This document shows, one piece after another, positions 4,542 through 5,829 of a stretch of 5,829 nt of DNA. Position numbers and translations under genes: made by a program. Below the pieces are notes generated by a model. It saw only the letters and a list, made by a program, of their open reading frames with translations, was not told the DNA's origin and ran no database searches. Every line of letters begins with the position of its first letter. Position 1 is the stretch's first letter. The stretch is from Thermoplasmata archaeon (GTDB lineage: Archaea; Thermoplasmatota; Thermoplasmata; Lutacidiplasmatales; UBA184): contig JASHSX010000107.1 in assembly GCA_030040865.1 (NCBI GenBank), forward strand, positions 1 through 5,829, written 5' to 3'.

Positions 4542-5829
4542 CTAGTCGATGACGCGGGCGGCGCGGATCTCAAGCACCGCGAGCGCCAGCGCACTGCCCG
4601 CGGGACTCGGATCGCGGTGCAGATCGTTCCGAATGTTCACGAGATGGCTGACGTTCGCCCCGGCGTCCGAGAACCCCGGAGAGGCCGAGAGATTGAACAG
4701 CTCGACCGTCGTCGGCGCCTTGTCGCCGAGCCCCCGGTAGGTCACCCGAGAGAATTCGCTCCCGTTCGACAACTTCAGGTGAGGGGCGCTGAGGAGGTAT
4801 CCGGTCGTCCGGCCGCTCACCTCGACGAGGTCGTTCGACCAGCGACTCGTGGAGACGGTCAGGAGGAACGGATTGTTCTCCGCGGTGCCTTCTGTGAACG
4901 TGAACGAATCGCCGCTCAGCGCGGACGCGGAACCACCGGTGGGAGTTCCCTCGATCCGGATCGGGAGGTCCCCATGCCGCGTGATCGTGACCGTGGAGTC
5001 GACGAGGGTCGCGGGAGTCTCGTTCAACGTGCCCACGAACGTCGAGTCGTCGACGCGCACCATGTTCGCGGCCCAGGTGACCGTGCCGACGAACCGGTCG
5101 TCGACCCAGCTCAGGTCCGAGAACCGGTCCGCCTTTCCCGACGACGCGCCGGAGACCTGGACCGTCAGCGTGTAGGACGCCGGGGTTCCGGTGCTGTTCG
5201 AAGTCACGTTCTCGAAGACGGTGCCCCCCCAGCTCCCGCCGGTGGACGGGTCGATGGTGATCTCGCCTCGGACGAACCAGTTCTCGACGAGGCAGCCCCG
5301 GGCCGGGGCCACCTCGAACGCCACCTGCCCCTCGCCGGTGACGTTCTCGAGGGTAGCGCCTCTGATCTGGCCGATGTTGAGGAAGTTGGAGCCGGTGTGG
5401 AACGCCCCGTCCGTCTCGTACGGGAGGCTGTTGTTGTCGGCGGTCAGGTGGTTCAGCACGTACCCGGTAGCGGGCGTCCCGCCCGAGGTCGCATCGAGAT
5501 GGATCCCGTTGGGCTCCGTGCTCGGACCGAAGAGCCCCGACTCGGCGAGGTCCGTGAAGACGTGATGGGTTCCTCCGCTGCTGTCGAAGAGGAGCGAGCC
5601 GGACCAGTCCTCCGCCGCCGTGTTCGCCTCGCCCCGCAGCGTGAGGTCGCAGATCTCGAAATCGTCGATCGGAGCCGGCCCCATGACCTGGATCAGGTTG
5701 GCCGTCGTTCCGAGCACCGGGCGGTTCAGGGTGGGGTCGTACCGACCCAGCCGGGTGCCGTTGAGCGCCGTGAACTTCCCCACGGGATCGATCGGCATCG
5801 ACACGATCGTCCGGCCGATGCCGGCCCCC
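4542..5829 (-). CDS. Right-handed parallel beta-helix (pectate-lyase-fold-like) protein, 5'-truncated
   Basis: The visible 428 residues are open to the window edge and end at TAG (4542-4544). The first codons read GAGIGRTIV, a common way for a first beta-helix coil to begin (G-x-G-x-x-T-x-V), so the GTG at 5804 is very probably internal and the true start and any signal peptide lie outside. The chain has irregular short coils of the beta-helix kind: FEICDLTLRG (57-66), NGIHLD (107-112), QIRGATLENVTG (about 154-165), CLVENWFVRGEITI (179-192), then TVFENVTSNSTG. The second half is rich in Ser, Thr, Gly and Asn with repeated VDDSTF/VDSTVTI-like strands. About nine N-x-S/T sequons suggest export. 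No transmembrane helix or sorting motif is seen at the C-terminus, which ends ALAVLEIRAARVID. Glycan binding or polysaccharide lyase or hydrolase activity is possible from the fold, but I see no recognisable catalytic site and do not assign one. The gene converges on the propeller gene, 87 bp away. Confidence 0.75.
   Translation of the reverse strand, partial: GAGIGRTIVSMPIDPVGKFTALNGTRLGRYDPTLNRPVLGTTANLIQVMGPAPIDDFEICDLTLRGEANTAAEDWSGSLLFDSSGGTHHVFTDLAESGLFGPSTEPNGIHLDATSGGTPATGYVLNHLTADNNSLPYETDGAFHTGSNFLNIGQIRGATLENVTGEGQVAFEVAPARGCLVENWFVRGEITIDPSTGGSWGGTVFENVTSNSTGTPASYTLTVQVSGASSGKADRFSDLSWVDDRFVGTVTWAANMVRVDDSTFVGTLNETPATLVDSTVTITRHGDLPIRIEGTPTGGSASALSGDSFTFTEGTAENNPFLLTVSTSRWSNDLVEVSGRTTGYLLSAPHLKLSNGSEFSRVTYRGLGDKAPTTVELFNLSASPGFSDAGANVSHLVNIRNDLHRDPSPAGSALALAVLEIRAARVID

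Noticed and set aside
5802..5804. GTG as the start codon of the beta-helix protein.
   Set aside because: The frame stays open upstream and reads GAGIGRTI, a typical first beta-helix coil; no signal peptide follows the GTG, although the protein looks exported.

Overview
The window is GC-rich and carries four protein-coding genes with almost no spare DNA. It most likely comes from an archaeon, probably a high-GC member of the Thermoplasmatota such as an acid-soil lineage. Three things point there. The two start codons with visible upstream DNA are both GTG, lack a convincing Shine-Dalgarno site, and have the only A/T-rich hexamers nearby centred about 26-28 nt upstream, as in archaeal leaderless transcription. 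The large surface protein carries C-terminal domains of the GLPSGTxW kind that I associate with secreted archaeal (thermopsin-type) proteins. Its exterior is packed with N-glycosylation sequons. The taxonomic call is inference; no rRNA or other marker is present.

Left part (1-1384): sugar-phosphate metabolism. The 3' portion of a 6-phosphogluconolactonase gene (plus strand, start outside the window) runs into, and overlaps by 36 bp, a convergent ROK-family sugar kinase gene that resembles polyphosphate/ATP glucokinases. Together they suggest glucose phosphorylation to glucose 6-phosphate, then oxidation through 6-phosphogluconolactone (oxidative pentose phosphate route), although the dehydrogenase linking them is not in the window.

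Middle (1385-1523): a 139-bp divergent intergenic region with one putative TATA box for each flanking gene, an inverted repeat in front of the kinase, and a perfect 16-bp palindrome over the start codon of the next gene.

Right part (1524-5829): two cell-surface or secreted beta-repeat proteins, facing each other. The first is a 976-residue protein with a signal sequence, about 14-15 YVTN-type beta-propeller blades, two C-terminal beta-sandwich modules, one transmembrane helix and a proline-rich cytoplasmic tail. The second, on the minus strand and cut by the window end, looks like a right-handed parallel beta-helix protein. The 87 bp between them show no clear terminator. The right-hand pair suggests extracellular binding or adhesion; no direct link to the sugar genes is visible beyond the shared divergent promoter region.

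No RNA gene, CRISPR array, insertion sequence or integration site was seen. I did not find a clearly new biological system. The most unusual items are the bacterial-type lactonase/kinase pair in a probable archaeon, the double-propeller architecture with a polyproline tail, and the palindrome at its start.
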